A stretch of DNA of 6,296 nt, taken from Clostridia bacterium. GTDB lineage: Bacteria > Bacillota > Clostridia > TANB77 > CAG-508. Of this stretch, positions 6,170 through 6,296 are shown piece after piece; within the stretch, counting starts at the first letter, position 1; each line of letters opens with the position of its first letter. The position numbers were made by a program, and so were the translations under genes. The stretch spans positions 1 through 6,296 of the forward strand of contig CAADUD010000099.1 of the NCBI GenBank assembly GCA_900752095.1, written 5' to 3'. The notes beneath the pieces were generated by a model. That model saw only the letters and a list, made by a program, of their open reading frames with translations, was not told the origin of the DNA and did not search any database.

Positions 6170-6186
6170 CTTTATGTTCTTTTCAA
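6157..6186 (-). promoter_or_regulatory. Predicted promoter of the ATP-grasp/flippase unit, nested in the terminator
   Basis: TTGAAA (6186-6181) is followed after 18 bases by TATAAT (6162-6157), which lies inside the first arm of the terminator hairpin as transcribed. Transcription starting near 6150, in the loop, would leave out that arm, so the hairpin would stop incoming transcripts but not those made here. The leader to the GTG start is about 97 bases. Confidence 0.5.
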
Positions 6187-6191
6187 GTATT

Positions 6192-6296
6192 CTATTTGTT
6201 TTCTTTAAAAAGTTTGTATAAACTGTATCTAATAAGCCCGTCTCCAATTACCTTCACTAAAAACTTACTTTTTCCTCTATATAGTCTTCTAACTCA
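6192..6296 (-). other. Possible 3' end of an upstream gene (truncated or frame-broken)
   Basis: Two frames look partly coding. One enters from the window edge reading ELEDYIEEKVSF and stops at 6259-6257. Another has a TGA at the very edge (6296-6294), then 34 open codons, including LYRGKSKFLVKVIGDGL and RYSLYKLFKENK, to a TAG at 6194-6192, but it has no good start codon. The first may be the true end of the upstream gene, or the second may be its tail after a frameshift. The terminator at 6133-6169 fits either reading. No family was recognised. Confidence 0.3.

Overview
The window is AT-rich DNA from a low-GC Gram-positive bacterium, most likely an uncultured gut-type Clostridia lineage. Supporting this are the AGGAGG-like ribosome binding sites, near-consensus sigma-A promoters (TTGACA/TTGAAA-17-TATAAT), a pyruvate phosphate dikinase gene, a SpoVB/MurJ-like flippase, and a prepilin N-terminus (KG|ITLIALVITI... 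followed by LLGENGII.TAQEAK) of a type I associate with Clostridia. The taxonomic placement is inference. Every convincing gene is on the minus strand, so transcription runs from the right end of the window to the left.

In transcription order: (a) 6296-6170 holds what may be the tail of an upstream gene and a strong hairpin terminator (6133-6169) in which a promoter is nested. (b) 6053-4995 encodes a sugar-transfer-associated ATP-grasp protein. A 96-bp spacer follows that is unusually GC-rich and can fold into two hairpins. (c) 4898-3243 encodes a multi-spanning SpoVB/MurJ-like lipid-linked glycan flippase. Genes (b) and (c) look like one envelope-polymer unit. (d) 3204-2968 carries its own promoter, a ribosome binding site and a short ORF interrupted at codon 10 by (GA)14. 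In this assembly the ORF is out of frame, but a gain of one dinucleotide or a loss of two would extend it to about 55-57 codons. This looks like a phase-variable small gene. (e) 2895-1666 encodes a prepilin-like anchor fused to a C-terminal SUMF1/FGE-like (C-type-lectin-fold) domain. The domain ends in an RGGG...FRLSLYV segment of the kind diversified in diversity-generating retroelement targets, and it lacks the cysteines of active FGE. (f) 1518-655 encodes a Lys/Glu-rich single-pass membrane protein of unknown function with its own promoter, followed by a terminator. (g) 308-1 is the N-terminal third of the nucleotide-binding domain of pyruvate phosphate dikinase.

The central part reads as a cell-envelope and surface-display region: flippase, ATP-grasp enzyme, pilin-anchored lectin-fold protein and charged membrane protein. 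It sits next to a central-metabolism gene. The most notable signals are the contingency-type GA repeat, the candidate hypervariable display protein, and a near-consensus plus-strand promoter (474-502) that fires straight into a hairpin in the 346-bp gap upstream of ppdK. No tRNA, rRNA, CRISPR array, transposase, reverse transcriptase or template repeat was seen in the window.
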